A stretch of DNA of 64,000 nucleotides from Sanguinoderma infundibulare (Eukaryota > Basidiomycota > Agaricomycetes > Polyporales > Polyporaceae): the NCBI GenBank assembly GCA_032821775.1, contig JAVLRN010000006.1, forward strand, positions 1,178,001-1,242,000, read 5' to 3'. Positions 1-10,682 of this stretch are shown piece after piece (the stretch's first letter is position 1; the number at the start of each line of letters is the position of its first letter). The notes beneath the pieces are model-generated. The model saw nothing but the letters and a program-made list of their open reading frames with translations. It made no database searches and had not been told where the DNA came from. The translations under genes were made by a program, and so were the position numbers.

Positions 1-720
1 GGTTATCTCCATGCACAGGCTCCCTCCCTACCTGGTCTCTCTCTTGTGTCTGTGTGCGGTTATCTCCACATACAGGCGGAATCTTTAACTTCGACCCGAC
101 CGGCGAGCGCCCTGGACGCCTGCCACCTTCACTAGCATCCGCCCGACCTGGACATCACAGCGGTTAGCTCTGCTGCACCCTCGGAGTCCCTTACCATCAA
201 ATTGTACTAGCAACGCCTCATGACCACGGTCCTGTATGTATGTCCCTCCTCGCACTCCGCCCAAATTATAAACAAGTTTCTTTTGACTCTCGTCTTCTAT
301 GCGTGTCTCTCGTCTCTTGCGTGCCACATCTAATCCTCAAGCAATCATGACGGCTCCCGTCACTTGACTCTTGTAATAGACATGAAGAGCCGTCAAAAAT
401 AGGACGCGAATCACAAGCGGACGCGAATCGCAAGCGGAAGCGAGCATGACGCGAAGTTCAAGTTCCCCAATGTCGAGTAAGCGCTCATATCGGCCGACGG
501 ACTAGTCTCGACCGATTGTTATCCCATCATCCGATTATCCCTGGGAGACTGGGATACTCACGAGTTAGCGGAGGACGTTCTCCAACTGCGTCGCCCACGT
601 ATATATGTTGACTCCCATCATGGGCTTTTTTCCCAGCCCGTCCCCTCGATCTTCTCTAGCCAACATCTCCAGCTCAGCCGAGTGGTTTGTGGTTGCTGAC
701 GTGCCTTCTGGCCGAGTAGC
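1..720. other. Intergenic region upstream of MFS gene
   Basis: I see no gene here. A 20-bp sequence at 1-20 recurs imperfectly at 58-77 (57-bp spacing). The right part carries one copy of a 45-bp repeat (537-582) that returns downstream of the transporter. The last 100 bases should hold the transporter promoter. Confidence 0.6.
537..582 (+). repeat. 45-bp direct repeat, left copy
   Basis: This stretch shares the blocks ATCCCTGGGA and TGGGATACTCACGA, followed by a diverged GTTCTC end, with 3272-3316. The two copies lie in the same orientation on either side of the MFS transporter gene. Confidence 0.6.
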
Positions 721-2930
721 ATGGCACTAGTACTGCACGCCACGGACAGGGCGCCACACGACGTCCAGGACAGCTGCAGTGCCGCGGTCGGATCGAGAAG
801 CAACGGCCTGATCAAGCCACCGAGCAGGTACCCTGGCGCAGGGACCCACGAGGACCCATATGTGATCGACTGGGACATCGGGGACACGGAGAACCCGTTT
901 AACTGGTCCAAGAAGCGAAAATGGGCCATCACGGGGCAGGTATGTGTGTGTTTCTGGGCGAAATCTAAGAGGATGCATGAGCGGCGCTAACCGCGCTGTC
1001 GGTGTAGCTGGCAATGTCGGCGTTCACAATGACGTTCTGCAGCAGTTGCTACTCGGGCGGCTTGGCCTCCATGAGCGCAGAGCTGCACCTGTCCCAGACC
1101 GTCGCGATCCTCGGCGTGTCGCTGTACGTGCTGGGATTCGGGCTGGGCCCTCTGCTCTTCGCGCCCCTCGGGGAGATTTACGGGAGGGTGAGCCAACTCA
1201 GCTCAATGCGGCATAACCACCGTAGCTGACGTCGCACCTGAACCGTACAGCGGATCGTCTTCGTCGTCACCGGCTCGATCTTTGTGCTGTTCCATCTGGG
1301 GGGTGCCCTGGGCCACAATGCGGCGACGATCCTCAGCACTCGCCTGCTTGCCGGTATTTTCGGATCGGCCCGTACGTCCCATCGCAGTTCCCGGTCGCCT
1401 TCTGCATATCTCTGACTGTGCAGCTGTCAGCGTTGACGAACGCTGGGGGTGCGTTGAGCGACATGTGGGTCGCCCGAGAGCGAGGCCTTGCCGCTTCCCT
1501 GTACGGCACGGCACCGTGGATGGGACCTGGTGCGTCTGCGCTCTAGCAAAACGCTTCTTATCAATATTTGAGCACTCATGCCATTTATATTTATATTCAT
1601 TGCAGTCTTTGGACCGCTTGTCGGTGGCTGGGTGTCCCAGTCACGACTGGGATGGCGCTTTGCGTTCTGGATCATGTTCATCGTTTCCGCGCTGAACGCC
1701 ATTGCATGTGTCTTCATCACCCCGGAAACTGTAAGCAGACCGCCACATGACTCGAGCACCGTGCACACGTAAGGTCAGTCGTCGCTGAATGTGCATCATT
1801 TGCGCTTGTGGCTAGCTTCCGCCCGTGTTACTTCGTCGTCGGGCGCGGAAGCTGACGAAAGCGAGCGGGGGAGAAAGTGTCTATGTGTCAAGTTTTGACG
1901 TGGACCGTACGGTGTCGTTGTCGGCCGTCCTCAAGCGAGACATGGGTCGTCCATTCTGTGAGTACGATTTTTGTGCTACTCTGTTTGTCCCGTTTGCTTA
2001 AGTGGCGTCATAGACTTCTTGGTCATGGAGCCCATCGTCTTGCTGCTCGCAATCTACATTGCGATTGCGTACGCGACGCTGTACTCGTTTTTCGCGGCAT
2101 ACCCTATCGTGTTCCAGCAGCGCAGAGGGTTCTCGGAAGGAGAGAGCGGGCTTACGTTCCTGGCGATTGGTGTGGGGAACATGATTGGATTGTCATTTGT
2201 TCCGATTCAGAACAAACTCTACTGGAGGGCGATGGACCGTAACGATGGCAGGACGATCCCAGAAGCGTACGCACGCCCCGTTCTTCTGTTGTCCTGATTC
2301 TGAGCGCTCGTTATCTACCTGTGTTTCTAGGAGGCTATACTTGCCTATGGTTGGCGGAGTGTTCCTTCCGATCAGTCTTTTCTGGTTCGGATGGTGAGTG
2401 CCATCCGTGCAGTGACGTTAATCGTCGTTCTAACCAATGCAAATGCAAATGCAATGCGAGTAGGACGAGCGACCCACCGATTCACTGGATCGTACCGGTG
2501 CTTGCTGGGATCCCATTCGGATTCTCTTGCGCGGTCATTATGCAAGGCTTGGTACAATACCTAATGGACGCCTACTCGATATACTGCTCGAGTGCGATCG
2601 CGTCCACAGTTGTCACTCGGTCGGTGGTCGCAGCGGTATTTCCGCTGATCAGCCCGGCATTGTACGGCAACCTGGGTGACGGCTGGGGGTGCAGCGTGTT
2701 TGCCTTCCTGTCGACGGCGTGCATGCCGGTGCCGTTTCTGTTCTATGCAAGTCATTCTTCAGGCTGACGTCGCCGGGGGATATTGTGGAACTGACGATGC
2801 GGTTTAGAGATACGGTTCCTGGGTGCGGAGCAAATCGAAATGGGCGCTGCAGGACGACGAGATCATTCATACGGAGCCACCATCTCGCGCGGACATGGAC
2901 GAAAAGGAGATGGCTGTGACGAGCGGATAG
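721..2930 (+). CDS. MFS drug/polyamine transporter (DHA1-type)
   Basis: This is a plasma-membrane proton antiporter of the FLR1/TPO1-like drug:H+ family, predicted to export drugs or polyamines. At least nine exons join cleanly. The cytosolic N-terminus has the family hallmark DIGDTENPFNWSKKRKW. After the first membrane helices comes the loop motif APLGEIYGR, the DHA1 version of the MFS signature between TM2 and TM3. Later exons give FGPLVGGWVSQSRLGWRFAF (TM5 region), a central loop PVLLRRRARKLT, and the C-terminal half with PFGFSCAVIMQG. The last exon is a short hydrophilic tail. The length of about 500 residues fits the family. The substrate cannot be told from sequence. The gene stands alone, with neither a transcription factor nor a biosynthetic cluster beside it. 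Confidence 0.9.
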
Positions 2931-3387
2931 GCATTAGGCTTGGAGGCTTGCTTGAGGAGTCACGACTCACGAGCATCCAAGCATGGACGACATGGGAAAC
3001 ACGACTTGACATAGAGTTTGTGCTCGTAAGGCATTAATTGATGCACTGGCTGTGAGCAATGCTGTGGTGCATGAACTGTGAAACGGTGCACGAAGTAGGT
3101 CACGGTGGACGTGAGGACACCAAGTCTGGGACCGCGAGCGATGATCGGCTTAGTCAGAGCGCGGCTGACGTGACCGCGTCGACTCGGGCGCTAGACGCGT
3201 GCAGCCGCTTTCGAACTCAACGCCGCTCGGCGTGGGCCTGCGAGAGCCTGAGTTACCACTACCCCGCCAGACATCCCTGGGATAATGGGATACTCACGAC
3301 TTCACGTATGTTCTCATGAAAGAAACTATCAACCTAAATCGACTAACTTATGTGGGTTGTTAGTGCAGGACCTCGAGTAGCAGACTG
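2931..3387. other. Intergenic region downstream of MFS gene
   Basis: No coding signal was found. The region contains the right copy of the flanking repeat (3272-3316) and ends at the dyad in front of the next gene. Confidence 0.5.
3272..3316 (+). repeat. 45-bp direct repeat, right copy
   Basis: Partner of 537-582, in the same orientation. The core TGGGATACTCACGA is identical; the flanks differ by substitutions and small indels. Confidence 0.6.
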
Positions 3388-3437
3388 GACCAATGGCTGA
3401 CATGCCAGAGGCAGGTCAGCCACTGGTCTCTATAAAA
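3388..3437 (+). promoter_or_regulatory. Dyad plus TATA box of the orphan gene
   Basis: Arms GACCAATGGCTGAC (3388-3401) and GTCAGCCACTGGTC (3415-3428) are reverse complements at 13 of 14 positions, with a 13-nt spacer. A TATAAAA box starts at 3431, three bases after the right arm. The ATG lies 69 nt beyond the end of the TATA box. The arrangement suggests a binding site for a dimeric regulator or a hairpin overlapping the core promoter; the role is inferred. Confidence 0.5.
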
Positions 3438-3505
3438 CTGGCCTGATACCACTGTATAAGCAATCTCTTTTCCTACGAATCCCAGCCCTTCCACCTCAAA
3501 CGTCC

Positions 3506-4297
3506 ATGCTCTTCACAATGATCGAGGAGGTCCCTCGTGCCCTCATAGCCGGGAGATCCTCCCGCCGTCGCACGCAAGAGGCTACTGCAGAGCACCTCGA
3601 GAGGCGACGCGAGTTCAACGGTCGGGCCGACGACGGTTCCGTGTTCCAGCGCAGTGAGAAGACCCAGCGCAAGCCTGCTCATGTCGATAAGTGTCAGGAC
3701 ACTTCGCGTCATCGGCAGCGTGTCTGGTCGGGAACCGGCCTTGCGAGGGTCAAGAGATCCACCAGCAAGTTCCTCGACCGCATCCGTCGGCCTCGACAAA
3801 TATCACCTTCGGCTGCGTCTGGCGTGAGGCAACGCGCATGCACTCAGGAGACGGCAGAGGTGCGTTGCATCGCTCACCTGTCAGCCTCCTTATCCTCACG
3901 ATGCCGTGTTCTTCCCGCTTCCATGCCTCAGCGTAACACAACCCCTCCGGTGCCCGCCTTTGACGCCTTAGTGCAGCCAGTGGACGCGCCGGAGTCGCCT
4001 TTCCACTCGGAGGCCCAGCCGTTGGAGGATTTGGAAGCTAGCCAGAAGACTCTGTCCGGTCCAGGAGCATTCGCCTCAGTCTTTGCTGCCTTCCTTCAGA
4101 CGTGCAAGGATGCGTTTCATGCCCACCACCATGGCGACGACGACAGGGACCTCGATTTCGAGGATGCGGCTGTCTTCTACTCCCCCGGATGCCTCGGCCT
4201 CGGGTCCCTTCTACCGCCGCCGCTCGTGCCTCTGCTCATCGCTCAAAAACATCTGGAAACACAGATTCGACTGAGCGTTTCTTTCGTCTTGGCATGA
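3506..4297 (+). CDS. Orphan basic/acidic hypothetical protein
   Basis: I recognise no family. The open frame of 263 codons starts 69 nt after a good TATA box. The first half is strongly basic, with many Arg and Lys residues and runs such as GRSSRRRTQE. A second part has a low-complexity proline/glutamate stretch, a segment SGPGAFASVFAAFLQTC, a His/Asp-rich patch HAHHHGDDDRDLDFED, and a short hydrophobic tail. A sequence at 3860-3931 has GTGCG and CTCAG ends and is exactly 72 nt, so it may be an in-frame intron; removing it gives 239 residues. Nothing in the sequence suggests a signal peptide or transmembrane protein. It could be a lineage-specific nuclear or stress protein; this is a guess. 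Confidence 0.5.
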   Translation: MLFTMIEEVPRALIAGRSSRRRTQEATAEHLERRREFNGRADDGSVFQRSEKTQRKPAHVDKCQDTSRHRQRVWSGTGLARVKRSTSKFLDRIRRPRQISPSAASGVRQRACTQETAEVRCIAHLSASLSSRCRVLPASMPQRNTTPPVPAFDALVQPVDAPESPFHSEAQPLEDLEASQKTLSGPGAFASVFAAFLQTCKDAFHAHHHGDDDRDLDFEDAAVFYSPGCLGLGSLLPPPLVPLLIAQKHLETQIRLSVSFVLA

Positions 4298-4923
4298 ACC
4301 ATCGCGTTCGTGCACACAACAGCAGCCACCTCGCCCCTCATTGACTGTCCCCGTCCCCGTTCACGACCGCCCTCTTCCCGACAATCTTCCAGGACCGCGC
4401 ACACCCCGATCTCCCTATCTCTCTCGCCCACACCATTCCCGCGTCCTTCACGTGCTTCTCTCTGGCTCTCCCCTTCCCTGCTCCTCGCGTGTCCTTTCCT
4501 TCGAGCGTACAACACACAAGCACCCATCGTGACGTAACTGCGGATACGTTTTTGGTAGCGGTTTCATACACGCACTCATCCCGAGCCATCTGAATCCTAT
4601 AGCACGCACTGTATCACCTATCGCCACCGCTCCTGTTACTCCATACGTATCTTTGGCCGTCGGATCGCGCTTTGAGAGCGCATGTTTAGTATTTAGAAGT
4701 TTCATCTCCGCGCCGCTGCGATGTCGCCTTTCAACCGTCTCCTTGTTGTTGCCTCAGCCCGTCTCGCTGTTCCCTGATCAACGGCACTCCGCTCGAGCGG
4801 CAATAAAATAAATCGTATTCATCCTGGAGTAAATGCACTCGAACGCATGTAAGCATTACGACAAGGAAAGCCAGCAATTCGGGTCATGATAAAAACCGTA
4901 TACAATTCGAGTCGACTCTTCAG
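4298..4923. other. Pyrimidine-rich 3' intergenic region
   Basis: From about 4330 to 4520 the + strand is very C/T-rich, made of short CTC, CCC and TCTC runs. ORFs found here are low-complexity shadows. It probably contains the 3' UTR of the orphan gene. No other feature was seen. Confidence 0.4.
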
Positions 4924-5266
4924 TTACTCGGAGTCATCTTCCTCGTAGTGATCTTCCTCAGACTCCAAGTCACCATCGCCCACAGATTCCGTCCCATCAT
5001 GGCGCATTCCACAAATCCTGATCTTGCTTCCACACGTTCATGAAGCTCTCGTCCCATCGAGAAGGGGACACTATGTCGACCTCCTTGAAGGAGCGACAAA
5101 GTCGATCAAGATACGCGATATCGGCGATGATGAAGCAGTTGACGACGCGTAGCGCGTGGAAGGAGAGGAGGGCCTCGTGCGTGATGCGCGACGCGCTGCC
5201 GCCTGTGGTGGCCCACCGGCGGGTGAGCTGGAATACGACGTGTGCTATTGTGCTATGTGCTCGCAA
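4924..5266 (-). CDS. Possible short gene or gene remnant
   Basis: On the minus strand a stretch translates as a plausible alpha-helical protein piece (RITHEALLSFHALRVVNCF, then IIADIAYLDRLCRSFKEVD). A candidate intron then leads into a very acidic tail ending DHYEEDDSE at 4924. The 5' side abuts the end of RQC1 at 5296, so there is little room for a promoter. It may be a terminal exon of a lost gene, a small gene, or part of the 3' UTR of RQC1. I do not recognise a family. Confidence 0.25.
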
Positions 5267-5295
5267 TACATCTTTTCAGCGGGCACGCCAGCCGG

Positions 5296-8156
5296 TTAGT
5301 CAACACCTCCAGTGTCCCGAAGCTGGTCCTCATCGTCCGAATCCTCATCATCATTCCCCGCGCTTCCGCCCCAGATACGATTGATCACCGAGCGCAGCAG
5401 TCGCACGGGAAGGGGCTGGCAAAAAAGGACACAAGTCAGCAACGAAAGTCTCTCCGAGCCCCCGCAGGCAACAGGCACCTACCGCAACTTCCTCCTCCTC
5501 TTCACCCTCCTCATCCTCCTCGCCCTCATCATCTCCGTCCGCCTCCGCCTCCTCAACGACAGGTGCCTGCTCAGCCTCGGCAAAGTTACCCAAAACCTCG
5601 ATTCCAGGCATCCCGCCCGGCATCTCCCCCTCGCGCAGCTGGTGCTCCTCCATCGCGCCCACAGCGACGAACAGGTCCTCGAGCACGTCCTCGGGCATCT
5701 CCCGCGCCCACTGCGCGAACTGCACGAGCCCGCCCGGGAAGCGCTGCCGGATGACGGGGTGCGCCTCCCAGAAGCCCGCAAGCTGCGCGCGAACCGCCGC
5801 GTCGGGCACGAGCTGCTCGAGCATGCGCGCCTCCTGCCGCCGCGAGCGCGGTCGGTGCGCGGCCAAGACGTCCTCGACGCCTTGAAAGAACCCGGGGTCG
5901 TACTCGCTCGCACGCGTCGGCGGCGGAAGCGGGTCGCACGCGAGGTGGCGTGCATCGAGGACAGTACGGGGTAGGAAGGGGAAGAGCGAGCGGCAGGTCG
6001 GCTCGTTGACGAGGACGTGTCTATAGATGGAGTAGGCGAGGGCTTGGGAGTCGAACCGGGCTGAGAAAGCCTTGGGTGGTGCAGAGGAGGTGGTGGGAAC
6101 CGAGGAGAACACTTTCGAGACAGCCTTGGCAAACCACGCTGATCTGGTAGATGATTTCCAGAAGGGCCCTGACCGCTGTGCGTACAGGTGCGAGAGGAGG
6201 TGAAGGATCGCATGACTGTCAGATAGAAGCGTGCTGTACATGTGGAAGTCAGTCACGTCCATTTCTCGGATATTTCTCAGCTTACCTGTTGTCTATCTCG
6301 ATGCGGAATGCAGGATGGCTTCGTACGTCTCCGCTGAGAGATATGTCAGCCTTGTCGGCTAGTAGCGGAACAACAGATGGGAAGCGGCGAATGGCATCCT
6401 CCAGGGCAGGAGAACTCTCCTCATGTAGCTAACAGGGGATCAGCTTGGCAAGGCACCGCATAGACGTGTCTACCTTACCCTATCGTCGGTTTGCTCTTCA
6501 CGGATGAAAAGTGCGAGCGCACGAGCATACGCAAATCCAGGGAGAATATTTGGTATGATACGCAGCGCGTACGGAGACTTGCCGCCATCCGTATCCTCTT
6601 TCTTGAGCTCAGACTCGAAAAGATCCCAAAGATCGACTAGCCACTGCGTCATCCCAGTTTTTACGGCAAGAAAGTCGAGGTGAAGGAGTGAGCCATGGGG
6701 GTCCGACCAAGGATCTAGCGCATAAAGTAACCGCGCGAACTCGAACGACGTCCGCACACACCCACGCCGTTGCAAATCACTAGGAATGATTTGTCAGATT
6801 CGACTAGTTGGGTGACCCGAGAGTGCGTACGTGATTTGCCGGTGCAAAGCAAGGAAAAAGGGCCTGTTCTCGACGTGGTCGAAATCTAGGCGATTGGCCC
6901 CACTTGAATAGTTGAAGGCACCGAAAAACGCACGTTCGTACGTGAACAGTGAGCGGTCAACGTAATCCGCCGCAGTACTGTGCTCTGCACCGTTCACTCT
7001 GAGGGGATTGCAAGTATTCTTAGGACGGATGACTGACCTTCTCGATGGTGGTAAACCTCAGATAGTTGGAGTAAGGTATCCGCGTGGTATGGGAGAATCC
7101 GCAACACTTGCCAGAAACCCTCAGGGTCTGGGATGGCGTAAGATACAAAGATGGAGATAGGATGTGTGCACGAACCTCCAGACAGCACGGTGCGCATGAA
7201 GGCAAAGGTTACGGCACGATACTTCTTGCTGTATTCCACCGTCCAAAGCTTTTCTCCATGGAGCGGTTGGCGAACGTGTCGACGCAAACCGTCCTCGACC
7301 TCTTCGTCCGTCAGTTGCCTCACAGATAGGCCCTCGCGGAACTGGGCTGGCCACCATGATGGTTGGGGTCGTGTGAGGTTGGAACGTTGGGTTACAGACT
7401 GGCGGGTGGAAGTTGATGACGAGCTGGCCTTAGCGGCGGAGATGACTTTGGATCCGAAGAACTTGCGGAGTTCGGCTTCGCTATCGAGGTGTTGGACCGA
7501 GATAGACAGGAGAGCTGCCAAGGACCGTGCGGTCGCAGGGGATGACAGAGGGGCGGTTGAGGAGGCGAGCTGCTGTTTGAGTTCGGGGTACTTGACGGAG
7601 AGCTCGGCTAGGGCCTTGTCCACATCATCCATCTCGTTCTTCTGCTTCTCCTTCGCCTTTTGCTTTTTGAGGGCTTTGCGCTCCTTCTTTGAAGGGCCGG
7701 GCGTGGAAGGTGCCGGGACTGGTTCTGAGTCGTGAGCGATATCGGGTGTGCGACTTTGAGGGAGTGGCGAAGCAGTGGCTGCGGAGGTAGCACTAGTCTT
7801 CTTCTTCGTCTTCTTCTTCTGCTATGTCCTTTGAGAATTGAATCACGAAAGACATCAAGAGATGAAGCTCACGAGCCTTCTTCGACTTGGATGCACGAGC
7901 CTGGGTCTCCTCATCCTCGCTCTGGTCATCTTCATCATGGTCTCCCATCAGCTTTCGTAGTGTGAGTTGCGTAGAGCGTTCATAAAGGTGCGGCAGGACT
8001 TACGGCGGCGAAGCCTCCGAGAGGAGGTTTCGACGGGGCTGAAAGCGATCCAGCCTCGGACTGGTCCTCATGCTCAGGATCGTCATTGACAGATTCTTGA
8101 AGTGCCTGTAGTTCTTCCTGCTCCCGAAGTTGGCGTTTGTTGAGTCTTGGGGCCAT
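5296..8156 (-). CDS. RQC1: Ribosome quality control subunit RQC1 (TCF25 family)
   Basis: RQC1/TCF25 works with the E3 ligase Ltn1 on stalled 60S subunits and is needed for Cdc48 recruitment and ubiquitin-chain formation on nascent chains. The N-terminal exon reads MAPRLNKRQLREQEELQALQ, followed by acidic and lysine-rich linkers (KKKKTKKKTSATSA region). The conserved TCF25 domain follows: RKFFGSKVI, YSKKYRAVTFAFMRTVLSG, RILPYHADTLLQLSEVY, the ERAFFGAFNYSSGANRLDFD block, then RRGCVRTSFEFARLLYALDP. The C-terminus has a long Asp/Glu tract and a last exon PLPVRLLRSVINRIWGG ending in acidic residues. About seven short introns splice in frame. An alternative read-through of the last intron ends at 5351, but the spliced version fits the family better. 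Confidence 0.88.
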
Positions 8157-8739
8157 AGCAAGTCCAGGGAGAAGAGGGAAGTGGTGGATTGTACGAAAGG
8201 TGATCGAGACCCTGCTGACTCGGACAATGAGCTCACCGCAGGCGCTTATAATTCCGCTTTCGTTCCCGAACTTGCACTTAGTAGTATCCCAGTCCGATAG
8301 CATGCACCTTCATGCACTCTCAGCCAGTGAAGGCCTCGACAAATCAACTGTCTCAGCTTGTCGATGTTTGCTTGATCAATCTTGTGTCAGCATCGACACA
8401 GTTTTCTATCTCTCGGACAGACATACTGCGAAGGGGGCTAGTGCCGCGCTCGGTACAATTGGTAATGGGTCGCTGTGACTTGGACGATATGGTGGAGGTA
8501 GAGCCAGTGGTTGCTAATTCGGGTACCAAAAGCGGGTAACCCAAGGCTGGGCTGAAGCGTTCAGACTTGCCAGATGTTTGTGCAGTTCCCATGACGGAAA
8601 GCCTCTAATTGGTTGACTTGAACGCTGACCACCATCGCGGTTACAGCTTGCCTTTCTCAAGACCCCGAGGTCGTCAAAAACGGGCTACTCATGTAAAGGC
8701 TAGCTCGGCTTCGGCTTGTACTAAGACTGTATCTTCTAG
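8157..8739. other. Intergenic region with relic intron
   Basis: No gene was identified. The last part (about 8663-8739) looks like an intron, with TACTAAG near its end and TTCTAG at 8734-8739, and leads straight into the GH43 relic. It may therefore be a surviving intron of that dead gene. Confidence 0.35.
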
Positions 8740-9273
8740 ATCCCGCTTAACAGCATCACCAGCGCAGCCCAGTCTCTCCCCGTAACCCACCTCGCAGGCT
8801 ACAACGGCCGTCGCGCGGAGGGCAGCTTCACCGACAAGTCGACTTGTCCTACCTACTACTTCGAGTTCTTCTCAGACGGCATCACCCCCTTGAATATCGT
8901 CCGTCTTCCCCTTCTTTTCGCATTGCCAGCCTTATCAGTATTGATACGAACGCCAGTAGTAGGCGCAATCCACCCAGCAGTAGCCCAGGAGTGGGGCGCG
9001 GCTCCAGACTGAGCTGGTCGGGCCCTTCGTCGGGCAGCTCGATGATGACATCACGCTCGACGTCACCGGGGCCGTCGACAGGTTCGCTCTTCCCCGGCTC
9101 GCACGACAACATCTGCGCTCCTGGCGGCCACAGTCAGAGTCTCTTCCGCGATCCCGTCAGCGGCCGGGACAGGATGATGTACCATTAGGTCCCGAACCAC
9201 GCGTTTGGCCCCGTCGTACCTTGGCATCAACCACGTCGAGTTTTCGTCTGGCTGGCCAGTCGTTGTAGACTGA
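8740..9273 (+). pseudogene. Decayed GH43 glycoside hydrolase 3' fragment
   Basis: Pieces of a family 43 arabinanase-like enzyme are readable in changing frames: PLNSITSAAQSLPVTHLAGY, then RAEGSFTDKS, YYFEFFSDGITPL, SHDNICAPGG, LFRDPVSGRDRMMYH, and finally GINHVEFSSGWPVVVD with a stop at 9271. A TAG at 9186-9188 sits where the family has Tyr (YHY), and a one-base shift follows in the CCCC run near 9210. Further frameshifts lie between 8890 and 9090. The N-terminal two thirds, with the catalytic Asp, are not found upstream. In life this would have been a secreted hemicellulose- or pectin-degrading enzyme. Confidence 0.75.
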
Positions 9274-9574
9274 GATCATGATCATGACGGGAGGAGAGCG
9301 GAATTGTGCTTGAGGTTCCCATTCGTAAGTTATGTTAGATTGTCTGCTGATCTCGACTGCAAGAGTTGCATGATGTGTCATTCTATGCAGCGCAATCGTG
9401 GCATACAAGAAATGGCATGTATCAGAGCCCTTGGCAAGATCTGCACCCGCGGCACGGTGGAGGAGCGAAATTAAAGTGCGCAAGCCGACCTCCCGCGTTA
9501 ATCCCACGACGCGTCTGTCATGTGATCGTATCCTGCCCTTGCCCGCTACCCCGCGGTAGTTCTAGCTTACGTTG
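9274..9574. other. Spacer between GH43 relic and repeat A
   Basis: It carries a small self-complementary run GATCATGATCATGA near 9275-9290. Nothing else was seen. Confidence 0.4.
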
Positions 9575-9599
9575 AGCACTTGAACATAACCTCCAAGCA

Positions 9600-10330
9600 C
9601 ACACGAGTCCATGTTCCGAGTTGACAATTTTCTATTATTGCGTGTTTTTGTGTCGGACCGCATCTACACAACGAACTCGGTGATCGTGTACATGCCGCGC
9701 CCGGGGTTTTCTCTTTTCTCCCGACTGACATCGACCTCGCAAGCTCTCCATAAACGACCGCGCCAAAACCACCATCAAAGCCGATCGCGTCCCTGGTGCG
9801 TCCCTCTCGTTCCACCCCACAGCCCCGGCCGAAGGCAGGGGGAGGGAGAGACGCGCGCGCAACCGTGGACGACGTCTGCGCCAGTCCCGCGGGGACTGGC
9901 GAACGCCTGTCGTGCTTGTCTGACGCGATTCTGTTGTTCCAAGGTATGTGGGTTAGATACGAAGGTAGGATAGCGTGTGAAGGCGACTTACCGAGTGTAC
10001 TTTTCTGCGACACTGTCGCGGCGCCGTGTGCGGCAGTATGGCAGAAAGGTATCCATGCTCGAGGGCGACGTGGACACAACGGCCCGTGAAGGCGGCAAAC
10101 GGTAGTCGTATGCGCCAGCTCGGGCTGCGGCCCTCTACCACAATCGAGACAACCAGCGAAACTGGAAAGGAGAGCACTGGACTAGGTAACTAACCAAGTG
10201 TTTCTCCGCGATCGCAACCGTGCGAGACACGGCATAGCCTAACGCTTGGTGATCGAGGAGGGAGGCTTGAGGGCGCAGCGACAGTAGGCGTCTTCCATAT
10301 TGGTCGAGGGGGCTGACCAGACCTTGGGGC
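9600..10330 (-). pseudogene. Broken copy of the module gene
   Basis: Compared with the 36.9-kb copy, the start ATG has become AGG. An alternative ATG (MEDAYCRCALKPPSSITKR) is followed at once by TAG where the partner has CAG. The first-exon donor GTGAG is GTTAG here. The later exon with the palindrome is still open, and its donor and acceptor signals (GTAAGTC, CAACAG) are preserved. The copy therefore looks like a decayed paralogue, unless the true product is non-coding RNA. Confidence 0.45.
9879..9901 (-). other. Perfect 10-bp hairpin in the module
   Basis: CGCCAGTCCC and GGGACTGGCG flank a 3-nt centre. The partner copy at 37272-37294 keeps the same palindrome with one mismatch. Confidence 0.5.
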
Positions 10331-10676
10331 GGTTTCGGCAGCAGGTGTTATAGGAAAGGAGAGCGAGGTCGAACGCGGGGGGCAGGGACGCGGCGTGTGG
10401 ACAGCTAGGGCCCGACACGCCGTCCCCGACCGGGAGACGTTGAGTCAGGAGGCCGAGTTGGGTGGAACAAGAACCGAGGCATGAGAAGCGGAGAATGACG
10501 AGTCTTCTTGCAAGCAGACAGGAAAGGAAGCAGATCTGGGTTTTGTTGTTTTATAGATGCCGGCGATCGAGGGAAGATGAAGAGCATCGCTGGTGAGCGC
10601 TGGTGGTGTCTGTGGGGTAGTCGCACTGGTAGATGATGAAGGCTGTAGATGTGGAGACGGCTCTTCGGGGTGGTTC

Positions 10677-10682
10677 TTTATA
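10677..10682 (-). promoter_or_regulatory. TATA box of module copy A
   Basis: TATAAA on the minus strand, inside a block of roughly 50 bp that is nearly identical in copy B. This is the best conserved part of the module. Confidence 0.5.

Noticed and set aside
5479..5974. Long plus- and minus-strand ORFs overlapping RQC1
   Set aside because: They are Arg/Ser/Pro-rich shadows of the GC-rich RQC1 coding strand; the RQC1 frame carries all family motifs.
8137..8592. ORFs upstream of RQC1 on both strands
   Set aside because: No domain, no splice support, and composition like non-coding spacer.
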